5,043 nt of DNA from Spirochaetaceae bacterium (lineage in GTDB: Bacteria > Spirochaetota > Spirochaetia > Treponematales > Breznakiellaceae), in NCBI GenBank assembly GCA_031288215.1, contig JAITRV010000198.1:1-5043 (forward strand), given 5' to 3'. The notes under the pieces are model-generated. The model was not told the origin of the DNA and ran no database searches. It worked only from the letters and a program-made list of their open reading frames with translations. The translations under genes were made by a program, and so were the position numbers. Below are positions 1 through 4,932 of the stretch, piece by piece. Numbering within the stretch: position 1 is the stretch's first letter; every line of letters starts with the position of its first letter.

Positions 1-89
1 CGGACCGGGACGGCCCGATCCGCCAGCGCCTGCTCCGCCATAATGGCCTCGGAGGTGCTCTCGAAACAGACAATAGCTTCAACCTTCAC
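1..89 (-). CDS. DUF3343 family protein (putative Se/S carrier-like), 5' part only
   Basis: The minus strand reads GTG AAG GTT GAA... and gives MKVEAIVCFESTSEAIMAEQ followed by ALADRAVPV before running off the window edge, so only 29 N-terminal residues are visible. The pattern of a short hydrophobic strand, 'FEST.EA..AE..L', then a small hydrophobic 'VPVR'-like strand is what I know from the start of DUF3343 proteins. These are small, roughly 80-residue proteins described as putative selenium/sulfur carriers and often found near YedF/TusA-like or selenium genes. The GTG start at 89 is chosen because an AGGAGG core lies at 102-97, 7 nt upstream. The nearby ATG at 94 is followed two codons later by TGA and cannot be used. 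A promoter lies at 126-154. The gene is divergent from the rluA-like gene. The family call is from recognition of a short fragment; the function is not established from this sequence. Confidence 0.68.
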   Translation of the reverse strand, partial: MKVEAIVCFESTSEAIMAEQALADRAVPV

Positions 90-125
90 CGCATCCCCTC
101 CTCCGCCCGGTGGGGGCCGGTTTAT

Positions 126-154
126 ATCTTAGCCGAGAAGGGGCATCTTTTCAA
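126..154 (-). promoter_or_regulatory. sigma70-type promoter for the DUF3343 gene
   Basis: On the minus strand, TTGAAA (154-149) is followed after exactly 17 nt by TAAGAT (131-126), close to the TTGACA/TATAAT consensus with ideal spacing. Transcription would begin near position 119 and leave a leader of about 30 nt before the GTG start at 89, containing the Shine-Dalgarno sequence. Predicted from sequence only. Confidence 0.62.
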
Positions 155-163
155 GAGGAGGGT

Positions 164-249
164 CAGGGTATCGGCGATTACTCAAAAAAGGAATAAAAAA
201 GGTGCCTGGCACCACCCCGACCAGGGCTCCTGCATTTACTCAAAAAAAG
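164..249 (+). repeat. degenerate direct repeat, two copies 58 bp apart
   Basis: Copy 1 (164-190) runs CAGGG...GATTACTCAAAAAAG and copy 2 (222-249) runs CAGGG...CATTTACTCAAAAAAAG. Both share the CAGGG head, a short variable middle, and the TTACTC plus A-run tail. Related inverted copies occur at 431-416 (GGGCTCCTGCATTTAC read on the minus strand), 454-441 (GGGCTCCTGATTAC) and, more weakly, 382-369 (GGTGCCTTGATTAC). The recurring unit suggests duplicated ends of a small mobile element or a REP-like family. Confidence 0.5.
201..213. repeat. perfect GGTGCC-T-GGCACC palindrome (REP-like)
   Basis: Two 6-bp arms, GGTGCC (201-206) and GGCACC (208-213), flank a single T and are preceded by an A-rich tract. 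Short GC-rich palindromes of this form beside A-runs are common as dispersed intergenic repeats in bacteria. Whether this one is dispersed in its genome cannot be seen from a single window. Confidence 0.5.
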
Positions 250-434
250 AAGAAGAACCACGTCGGACCTATGTCCGCCTTGTTGTCTGAAATTCATGCG
301 TTTATCCGTGTGGGCGGACCTATGGTCCGACGTGGTTAAATTGCTTTGGATCTATCGAGTCATTGAGAGTAATCAAGGCACCAAGACGATTATCCCACAA
401 AAAAGTATGAAAAAAGTAAATGCAGGAGCCCTGG
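221..434. repeat. 214-bp segment bounded by a 20-bp perfect inverted repeat (MITE-like)
   Basis: CCAGGGCTCCTGCATTTACT at 221-240 has its exact reverse complement at 415-434. A perfect 20-bp match at this distance is far beyond chance. The segment encloses the structured hairpin at 256-337 and has no coding content. The architecture (terminal inverted repeats, about 0.2 kb, intergenic, internal secondary structure) is that of a miniature inverted-repeat element. No clean short target duplication is evident at the outer edges, so a transcribed structured RNA or a composite of REP units remains possible. Confidence 0.55.
256..337. repeat. long imperfect hairpin with self-complementary arms
   Basis: The arm AACCACGTCGGACC (256-269) pairs perfectly with GGTCCGACGTGGTT (324-337), and after a small internal mismatch GTCCGCC (273-279) pairs with GGCGGAC (313-319). 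This leaves a loop of about 33 nt. Each arm also folds alone: CGGAC-CTAT-GTCCG (264-277) and CGGACC-TAT-GGTCCG (315-329). The direct repeat CGGACCTATG occurs in both (264-273 and 315-324). No U-tract follows on either side, so it is not a typical intrinsic terminator. Confidence 0.7.
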
Positions 435-531
435 GAGCGGGTAATCAGGAGCCCGCGGGCCATAGGCAGGCAGGTTCCCCACGGGGTATAGTGGGGGTGG
501 ATTTTCATGAGCCGGAACAGGGGAGCATGGC

Positions 532-1338
532 TTGACGATGGGTTTTTATGCGCTTGAAGACAGGGGCGGGAGCGCCCCCCCAAGCCCGTTCGTGCTTGCG
601 GAGACGGCGGCCTATGCGGTGGTGTATAAGCCCCCCCGGATGCATTCGGCGCCCCTGGCCGTAAATGCCGGGGAAGGGGGAACCCTGTTCCACTGGTATG
701 CGGGATATTACCCGGCAATAACGGCGCTCCGGGGCCGTAAAGACGGGGAGGGGGGGCTCCTGCACCGGCTGGACTACGAGACCCGGGGGCTGGTCCTCTT
801 TGCCAAGACCCAGGGGGCCCTGGACGCCCTGGTCCTCCAGCAGGAGCGGGGCCTGTTTACCAAGGAATACGGCGCGCTCTGCGAAAAGGGCTCCCCCCCC
901 GAGGGCTTCCCCCCGGCCCCGGAACCAGGACCGCCGCCCTTTACCCTGGAAAGCGCCTTCCGCCCCTTTGGCCCGGGCCGCCGGGAGGTCCGCCCCGCGG
1001 CCTTCCCCCCGCCGAAGCGCCAACGGAAAGCCGCCGCCCTGGACCGGGGAGGGCCCTATATCACGGAGGTTCTCGAAAAGCTCCCCCTGGGGGAGGGGGT
1101 ATATTTCCGCCTGGGGATCCGCCGGGGCTTCCGCCACCAGATCCGCTGCCATCTGGCCTGGCTGGGCTTCCCCATCCTCAACGACGGCCTCTACGGGGGA
1201 CAGACCCGGGGGGAGGGCTTCCTGGCCCTGAAAGCCCAGGGCTTAGCCTTTTACGACCCCCTGACCGGGGAGAAACGGCGCTATGGTATTGAGACTTTGG
1301 CGCATGAAGTATACGATAAAGCCTATGGATATGAATGA
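532..1338 (+). CDS. RluA-family pseudouridine synthase
   Basis: Predicted to isomerise specific uridines in rRNA or tRNA to pseudouridine in the cytoplasm; the target site cannot be deduced. The 268-residue product shows the RluA landmarks. An N-terminal strand 'VVYKPPRMHSAP' lies at about 30-41, the catalytic motif HRLDYETRG at 78-86 with the presumed nucleophile Asp81, a 'KEYGALC' strand at about 111-117, and the C-terminal motif RHQIRCHLAWLGFPILNDGLYGG at about 203-225. No N-terminal S4 domain is present. Residues of about 120-165 form a Pro/Gly/Arg-rich, low-complexity insertion, and the usual 'GRTHQIR' reads 'GFRHQIR', so this is a divergent member. The TTG start at 532 has GGGGAG (520-525) 6 nt upstream; ATG at 538 is the alternative. 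It overlaps murC downstream. Several C or G runs of 7-8 nt lie in the gene, but the frame is intact. Confidence 0.88.
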   Translation: MTMGFYALEDRGGSAPPSPFVLAETAAYAVVYKPPRMHSAPLAVNAGEGGTLFHWYAGYYPAITALRGRKDGEGGLLHRLDYETRGLVLFAKTQGALDALVLQQERGLFTKEYGALCEKGSPPEGFPPAPEPGPPPFTLESAFRPFGPGRREVRPAAFPPPKRQRKAAALDRGGPYITEVLEKLPLGEGVYFRLGIRRGFRHQIRCHLAWLGFPILNDGLYGGQTRGEGFLALKAQGLAFYDPLTGEKRRYGIETLAHEVYDKAYGYE

Positions 1339-2782
1339 CCTGCTGAGGCCCGGGGCCCGCATTTATTTTATCGGTATCAAGGGGACGGGGATGAGCGCTC
1401 TGGCGGAGTTGATGCATAAGAACGGGATCAGGGTTTCCGGCTCCGACCGGGACGAGGTTTTCTATACCGACGGGATCCTCAATGCCGTGGGTATCCCCTA
1501 TCACGAGTCCTTCGCGGCGGAACATATCGAGGCCGGGACAGACCTGGCGGTGTATTCCGCGGCGTATTCCTTTGAGACCAACCCCGAAATGGCCGAGGCC
1601 CGGCGGCGGGGTATCCCCCTGCTCAAGTATACCGACGCCCTGGGGGCCTACTCCGCGGCTTTTGACGCCGCGGGGATCGCCGGGGTCCACGGAAAAACCA
1701 CCACCACCGCCCTGGCGGGAACCATGATCCGGGCCGTGGGGCTGCCTGCCCAGATCCTGGCGGGCAGCGCGGTGAGCGCCTTTGGGGGGAAGGCGACCCT
1801 GAATCTGGGGAACAAGTACTTCGTGGCGGAAACCTGCGAGTACCGGAAGCACTTCCTCGCCTTCCACCCCCGGCGGATTGTCCTCACCAGCGTGGAGCCG
1901 GATCATCAGGACTGCTTTCCCACCTACGAATCCATCCGGGACGCCTTCATCGAATATGGGCGGCTCCTTCCCCCCGGGGCGGGGGCCAAACCCGCCGGGG
2001 AACTGATATACTGCGCCGACGATCCCGGGGCGGCGGAAGTCGCCGCCGCCCTGGATCGGGAGGGCCGGGGGCTGGTCCTGGTTCCCTACGGCTTTACCGC
2101 GGCAGGGGAGTTCGGGATCCGTTCCTTCCGGATTGCCGGGGAACGGACGGTGATAGAGATCCGGGGCTTCCCCGGGGAACTCTTCGTGCGGATTCCGGGA
2201 CGGCACATCGCCCTGGACGCCGCGGCGGCCCTGGCCTTGACTGCTTCCCTGGTGAAGGCCGAAGGGGGCTGGAACCGGGACCGACAGGAGAAGCTCCGGG
2301 CCGCCCTGGAGGACTTCCGGGGAAGCCGGCGAAGGTCGGAGATCCTGGGAGAGCGCGGGGGTATCCTCTTCATGGACGACTACGGCCACCACCCCACAGC
2401 CCTGCGGGCCACCCTGGAGGGTCTCAAGGAATTCTACCCCCGGCGCAGGCTCATCGTGAGCTTCATGTCCCACACCTACACCCGAACCGCCGCGCTGCTG
2501 GAGGAATTCGCGGCCTCCTTTGAAAAGGCCGATATGGTGATCCTCCATAAAATTTACGCCTCCGCCCGGGAGGCCTACACCGGAGGAATCACCGGGCGCA
2601 CCCTCTTTGAACGGACCCGGGCCCTCCGGGAGGGGGTGTTCTACGAGGAGGAGCCGGAGGATGCGGCGGAACTGCTCAGGGGGCTCCTCAGACCGGGGGA
2701 CCTCTTTATAACCATGGGGGCCGGGGACAACTGGAAACTCGGGAGGCTCCTCTTTGACTATTACGAAGGGAGGACCCTATGA
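1283..2782 (+). CDS. murC: UDP-N-acetylmuramate--L-alanine ligase MurC
   Basis: Cytoplasmic Mur ligase that joins L-alanine to UDP-MurNAc with ATP, the first amino-acid addition in peptidoglycan precursor synthesis. From the first possible start (499 aa), the N-terminal nucleotide-binding motif GIKGTGM is at 31-37, the ATP P-loop GVHGKTTTT at 134-142, and the metal/substrate region ETCEYRKHF at 183-191. VEPDHQD at 204-210 supplies the conserved His208, PGRHIALDAAAALAL lies near 305-319, the MurC-type DDYGHHP at 365-371, SHTYTRT at 396-402, and the closing MGAGDNWK at 478-485. All three Mur ligase domains are complete. The ligand region resembles the EADEYRRHF form of Firmicute MurC more than Mpl, so MurC is preferred. 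The start is uncertain: ATG 1283 has GGGGAG 10 nt upstream but overlaps the preceding gene by 56 bp, while ATGs at 1304, 1325 and 1331 also precede the conserved region and would give the more usual short N terminus. Its stop overlaps the next start (ATGA). Confidence 0.93.
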   Translation: MVLRLWRMKYTIKPMDMNDLLRPGARIYFIGIKGTGMSALAELMHKNGIRVSGSDRDEVFYTDGILNAVGIPYHESFAAEHIEAGTDLAVYSAAYSFETNPEMAEARRRGIPLLKYTDALGAYSAAFDAAGIAGVHGKTTTTALAGTMIRAVGLPAQILAGSAVSAFGGKATLNLGNKYFVAETCEYRKHFLAFHPRRIVLTSVEPDHQDCFPTYESIRDAFIEYGRLLPPGAGAKPAGELIYCADDPGAAEVAAALDREGRGLVLVPYGFTAAGEFGIRSFRIAGERTVIEIRGFPGELFVRIPGRHIALDAAAALALTASLVKAEGGWNRDRQEKLRAALEDFRGSRRRSEILGERGGILFMDDYGHHPTALRATLEGLKEFYPRRRLIVSFMSHTYTRTAALLEEFAASFEKADMVILHKIYASAREAYTGGITGRTLFERTRALREGVFYEEEPEDAAELLRGLLRPGDLFITMGAGDNWKLGRLLFDYYEGRTL

Positions 2783-3645
2783 AAAGTATGACCGGTTACG
2801 CCTTTCAGGAACGACAGGACGAGCGCCTTTCCCTGTCGGTCGAGATCCGGGGCTATAATAACCGCTTCCTGGAAATCTTCGTATACCTTCCCTCCCACCT
2901 TTCAGTCCTGGAGGCTCAGGTTAAGGAATACCTCGCCTCCCGCTGCCGCCGGGGAAAGATCGAAGTGAACATCCGCTTGAAGGAACGCGACGGGGATATT
3001 TCCGTATCCGTCAACCGGGAAGCGGCCAAGGCCTACTGCCAGGCCATATCGGTTTTAGCCGAAGCCCTGGGCCTGGAGGAAAAGCCCTCTCTGCGGCTGC
3101 TTTTGAGTATGGAGGGGGTCCTGGAGGTTGAAAAAAAACGGGACGACGGGCGGATATGGGCCTGTATTGAGCCCCTCCTCAAGGAAGCGGTGGACCAATT
3201 CGACGGGGAGCGGATCCGGGAGGGGGAACATACCCAGGCGGATATCCTCTCCCACATCACCCGGCTTGAAACCTCGGTCGCCCTGGCCGCCTCCCACGCG
3301 CCGCTTCTGGAGCTTTCCATCCGGGAGAATTTGAAGAACCGGTTTACGGAACTCTTGGGAGACCGGATCGACGAGAACCGCATCCTCGCGGAAACGGCGG
3401 TGCTCTTGATGAAGTATACCATATCCGAGGAAATTTCCCGGCTGGGTTCCCATCTGGCGGAATTCCGGGCGGAGACCGAGCGGAACCCCAGCCCCGGGAA
3501 AAAACTCGACTTTCTCTGCCAGGAGATGAACCGGGAAGTCAACACCATTGGTTCCAAAAGCACGGACCTGGAGGTCAGCCGGGCGGTGGTGGACATGAAG
3601 GATGCCCTGGAGAATATCCGGGAACAGCTTCGGAACGTGGAGTAG
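2779..3645 (+). CDS. yicC: YicC/YloC family endoribonuclease
   Basis: A 288-residue full-length YicC-like protein, close to the roughly 290 residues usual for the family. The N-terminal YicC domain begins with the hallmark MKSMTGYA and has VEIRGYNNRFLEI at about 21-33 (family 'E.RSVN.R.LE'), LPSHLSVLE at 37-45 and RRGKIEV at 58-64. The C-terminal DUF1732 half has EEISRLGSHL at 217-226 and GKKLDFLCQEMNREVNTIGSKS starting at 240. Family members in E. coli (YicC) and B. subtilis (YloC) are known as endoribonucleases involved in RNA turnover; the target here is unknown. The start codon overlaps the murC stop in ATGA, with GGGAGG (2768-2773) 5 nt upstream, indicating translational coupling. In many bacteria yicC precedes gmk; here the next gene is ldhA behind a hairpin, so that partner is absent from this spot. 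Confidence 0.93.
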   Translation: MKSMTGYAFQERQDERLSLSVEIRGYNNRFLEIFVYLPSHLSVLEAQVKEYLASRCRRGKIEVNIRLKERDGDISVSVNREAAKAYCQAISVLAEALGLEEKPSLRLLLSMEGVLEVEKKRDDGRIWACIEPLLKEAVDQFDGERIREGEHTQADILSHITRLETSVALAASHAPLLELSIRENLKNRFTELLGDRIDENRILAETAVLLMKYTISEEISRLGSHLAEFRAETERNPSPGKKLDFLCQEMNREVNTIGSKSTDLEVSRAVVDMKDALENIREQLRNVE

Positions 3646-3669
3646 GGGAAAAGGGGCTTTTCGGACTTT

Positions 3670-3691
3670 CCGGGGCAGATCCCTGCCCCGG
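3670..3691 (+). terminator. GC-rich hairpin closing the murC-yicC operon
   Basis: A 9-bp perfect stem CCGGGGCAG (3670-3678)/CTGCCCCGG (3683-3691) with a 4-nt loop ATCC sits 24 nt after the yicC stop. The stem is very stable, but the following tract is TTCCCTTC rather than a run of T, so termination may be partial or the hairpin may protect the 3' end. Its place between yicC and the ldhA promoter supports an end-of-operon role. Confidence 0.55.
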
Positions 3692-3737
3692 TTCCCTTCA
3701 AGTCTCGGCATATTCCCCGGAATTACCGGTTTATCGG

Positions 3738-3753
3738 ATTAGTCTTAACTAAT
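3738..3753. promoter_or_regulatory. possible operator dyad upstream of ldhA
   Basis: ATTAGT (3738-3743) and ACTAAT (3748-3753) form a 16-bp dyad around CTTA, ending 2 bp before the predicted -35 hexamer. Such a position suits a dimeric regulator. It does not match the Rex-type TTGTGAA-N4-TTCACAA consensus I would expect for a redox-controlled lactate dehydrogenase, so the regulator is unidentified and the dyad may be incidental. Confidence 0.35.
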
Positions 3754-3755
3754 TC

Positions 3756-3784
3756 TTGTAAAAACCGGCCTCAAAAGATATGAT
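3756..3784 (+). promoter_or_regulatory. sigma70-type promoter for ldhA
   Basis: TTGTAA (3756-3761) and TATGAT (3779-3784) are separated by exactly 17 nt, in an AT-rich stretch that contrasts with the GC-rich surroundings. Initiation near 3790 would give a very short leader holding only the Shine-Dalgarno AGGAG (3792-3796) before ATG 3805. Confidence 0.55.
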
Positions 3785-3804
3785 CAACTACAGGAGTTAC
3801 TAAC

Positions 3805-4821
3805 ATGGAAATCGTTAAAATCGCGTTTTTTGATACCAAGCCTTACGATGTGGATTATTTTGATCCCCTTCTGAAAAACCCGGCCTTTCCCCTGAAACTC
3901 AAATACCTCAACGTCAGGCTGGGACCGGATACGGCCGCCCTTGCTTCGGGTTATGACGGAATATGTATCTTTGTAAACGACCGGATAGATGCCGCCACTG
4001 CGGACATGCTGTACCGGCAGGGGATTAAAATCGTTGCGCTCCGCTCCGCGGGCTACAATAATGTGGACCTGGACGCCCTGAGGGGAAAGATAGCCGTAGT
4101 ACGGGTTCCCGCCTATTCTCCCCACGCGATTGCGGAATACGCAGTCTCCCTGCTCCTTACCCTTAACCGAAAAATACATAAGGCATATTCCCGTGTAAGG
4201 GAGGGAAACTTTTCCCTTGCCGGGCTTGAAGGTTTTGACCTTTACCGGAAGATCGCGGGAGTTATCGGCACCGGGCAGATAGGGAAGATAACCGCGGAGA
4301 TACTCCGGGGCTTCGGCATGGAAGTGCTGGCTTCCGATCCGTATCCGGCGGAGGAATGGGCCGGGTCTCACGGCGTTTTGTATGTTGACCGGGAGGAACT
4401 TATCCGGAGGGCGGATATTATCAGCCTCCACTGTCCCCTCACGCCGGAAAATAGGCGCTTTATCAACAAGGCGTCCCTGTCTTCCATGAAACCCGGCGCG
4501 GTTATCATCAATACCGGCAGGGGCGGCCTCATAGACACCAAAGATCTGATTGGCGCCCTCAAGGATAAACACCTTGGAGGGGCGGCTCTGGATGTGTACG
4601 AGGAGGAGGACAAGTATTTTTTCGAGGATCATTCCGGGCAGGTTATCCAGGACGATGTACTGGCAAGGCTTATGACGTTTCCCAACGTGCTTATTACCAG
4701 CCACCAGGCGTTCCTTACTCGTGAAGCGCTTTCGGCTATTGCCGAAACCACGCTTGAGAACCTTCGCCTCTTTTTTGAAAAGAATGAACTGCCCAATGAG
4801 ATAAAAAGCGGGCCGGCTTAA
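3805..4821 (+). CDS. ldhA: D-lactate dehydrogenase (fermentative, NAD-dependent)
   Basis: Reduces pyruvate to D-lactate with NADH in the cytoplasm, regenerating NAD+ during fermentation. The 338-residue product aligns by eye almost throughout with E. coli LdhA (329 aa): CIFVNDR at 54-60, ALRSAGYNNVDLDA at 78-91, VRVPAYSPHAIAEYA at 99-113, and TLNRKIHKAYSR followed by NFSLAGLEGF. The NAD-binding motif GTGQIG is at 155-160 with Asp178 in DPYP as the likely ribose-binding acid, then SLHCPLTPEN at 207-216. The catalytic set Arg239 (NTGRGG), Glu268 (DVYEEED) and His300 (TSHQAFLT) keeps the family's 29- and 32-residue spacings. The ATG start has AGGAG 8 nt upstream. It has its own promoter after the preceding operon's hairpin, and is less GC-rich than the rluA-like gene. 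A related 2-hydroxyacid dehydrogenase is possible, but LdhA-specific stretches such as FFED.S..VIQDDV make LdhA the best call. Confidence 0.95.
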   Translation: MEIVKIAFFDTKPYDVDYFDPLLKNPAFPLKLKYLNVRLGPDTAALASGYDGICIFVNDRIDAATADMLYRQGIKIVALRSAGYNNVDLDALRGKIAVVRVPAYSPHAIAEYAVSLLLTLNRKIHKAYSRVREGNFSLAGLEGFDLYRKIAGVIGTGQIGKITAEILRGFGMEVLASDPYPAEEWAGSHGVLYVDREELIRRADIISLHCPLTPENRRFINKASLSSMKPGAVIINTGRGGLIDTKDLIGALKDKHLGGAALDVYEEEDKYFFEDHSGQVIQDDVLARLMTFPNVLITSHQAFLTREALSAIAETTLENLRLFFEKNELPNEIKSGPA

Positions 4822-4848
4822 TGGGGGGCTTAAACGCTTTTTCGGAAA

Positions 4849-4931
4849 CCGCTTCATCGGGTAAAACTACCGAAATGCCTCATTTTAAAATGTAACCGAA
4901 GGGCTGGATGCCTCATTTAGAAAAAAGTAAC
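4849..4931 (-). repeat. tandem transposase-binding-like repeats at an IS end
   Basis: On the plus strand, ATGCCTCATTTTAAAA then TGTAAC (4875-4896) and ATGCCTCATTTAGAAAAAAG then TAAC (4908-4931) are clear direct copies, 11 bp apart. Read outward on the minus strand both have the form GTTAC-(T/A-rich)-AAATGAGGCAT. A third, degraded copy (GT...TTTT...GATGA.GC) fits at 4870-4849. Copies are preceded by TTCG on the minus strand. They start 1 bp after the transposase-like stop codon, as expected of repeated transposase-binding sites at an element's end. Confidence 0.6.
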
Positions 4932-4932
4932 T

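Larger units (their letters stand above)
120..531. other. gene-free, repeat-rich spacer between divergent genes
   Basis: About 410 bp with no credible coding region; the open frames here lack family resemblance and run through the inverted repeats. It contains the leftward promoter of the DUF3343 gene, A-rich tracts, several related repeat units (listed separately), a perfect 10-bp palindrome GCCCGCGGGC at 451-460, and a small inverted repeat CCCCAC (477-482)/GTGGGG (491-496) shortly before the rluA-like gene. I see no convincing promoter for the rightward operon: TTGAGA at 363-368 with GATTAT at 388-393 has a 19-nt spacer, which is poor. No tRNA or known riboswitch was recognised. Confidence 0.6.

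Noticed and set aside
363..393. Possible rightward promoter TTGAGA...GATTAT for the operon
   Set aside because: The 19-nt spacer and weak -10 match are not better than chance in this AT-richer stretch.
164..454. CRISPR array
   Set aside because: Repeat units are few, degenerate, mixed in orientation and irregularly spaced; there are no regular spacers or cas genes.
296..535. Plus-strand open frame of 79 codons in the spacer
   Set aside because: It begins inside the loop of the long hairpin, runs through both repeat arms, has no ribosome site or family resemblance, and overlaps the rluA-like start.
320..718. Minus-strand open frame of 132 codons
   Set aside because: Straddles the repeat region and the antisense of the rluA-like gene; a Pro/His/Arg-rich shadow product with no recognisable domain.
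505..1152. 215-codon frame antisense to the RluA-like gene
   Set aside because: Low-complexity Gly/Arg/Pro product typical of antisense frames in GC-rich DNA; the plus-strand gene has clear motifs.
1178..2548. 456-codon frame antisense to murC
   Set aside because: Long only because high GC removes stop codons; no domain resemblance, and it lies wholly opposite conserved Mur ligase motifs and the rluA-like 3' end.
3033..3711. Two overlapping frames (222 and 218 codons) antisense to yicC
   Set aside because: Mutually overlapping shadow frames with Ser/Arg-rich or featureless products; YicC is clear on the plus strand.
3784..4857. 357-codon frame antisense to ldhA
   Set aside because: Mirrors the ldhA coding region, and the sense frame is an unmistakable LdhA.
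4822..4860. Intrinsic terminator directly after ldhA
   Set aside because: The CTTTTT run at 4837-4842 is not preceded by a stable stem; only a 3-bp CGG/CCG pairing is seen nearby.
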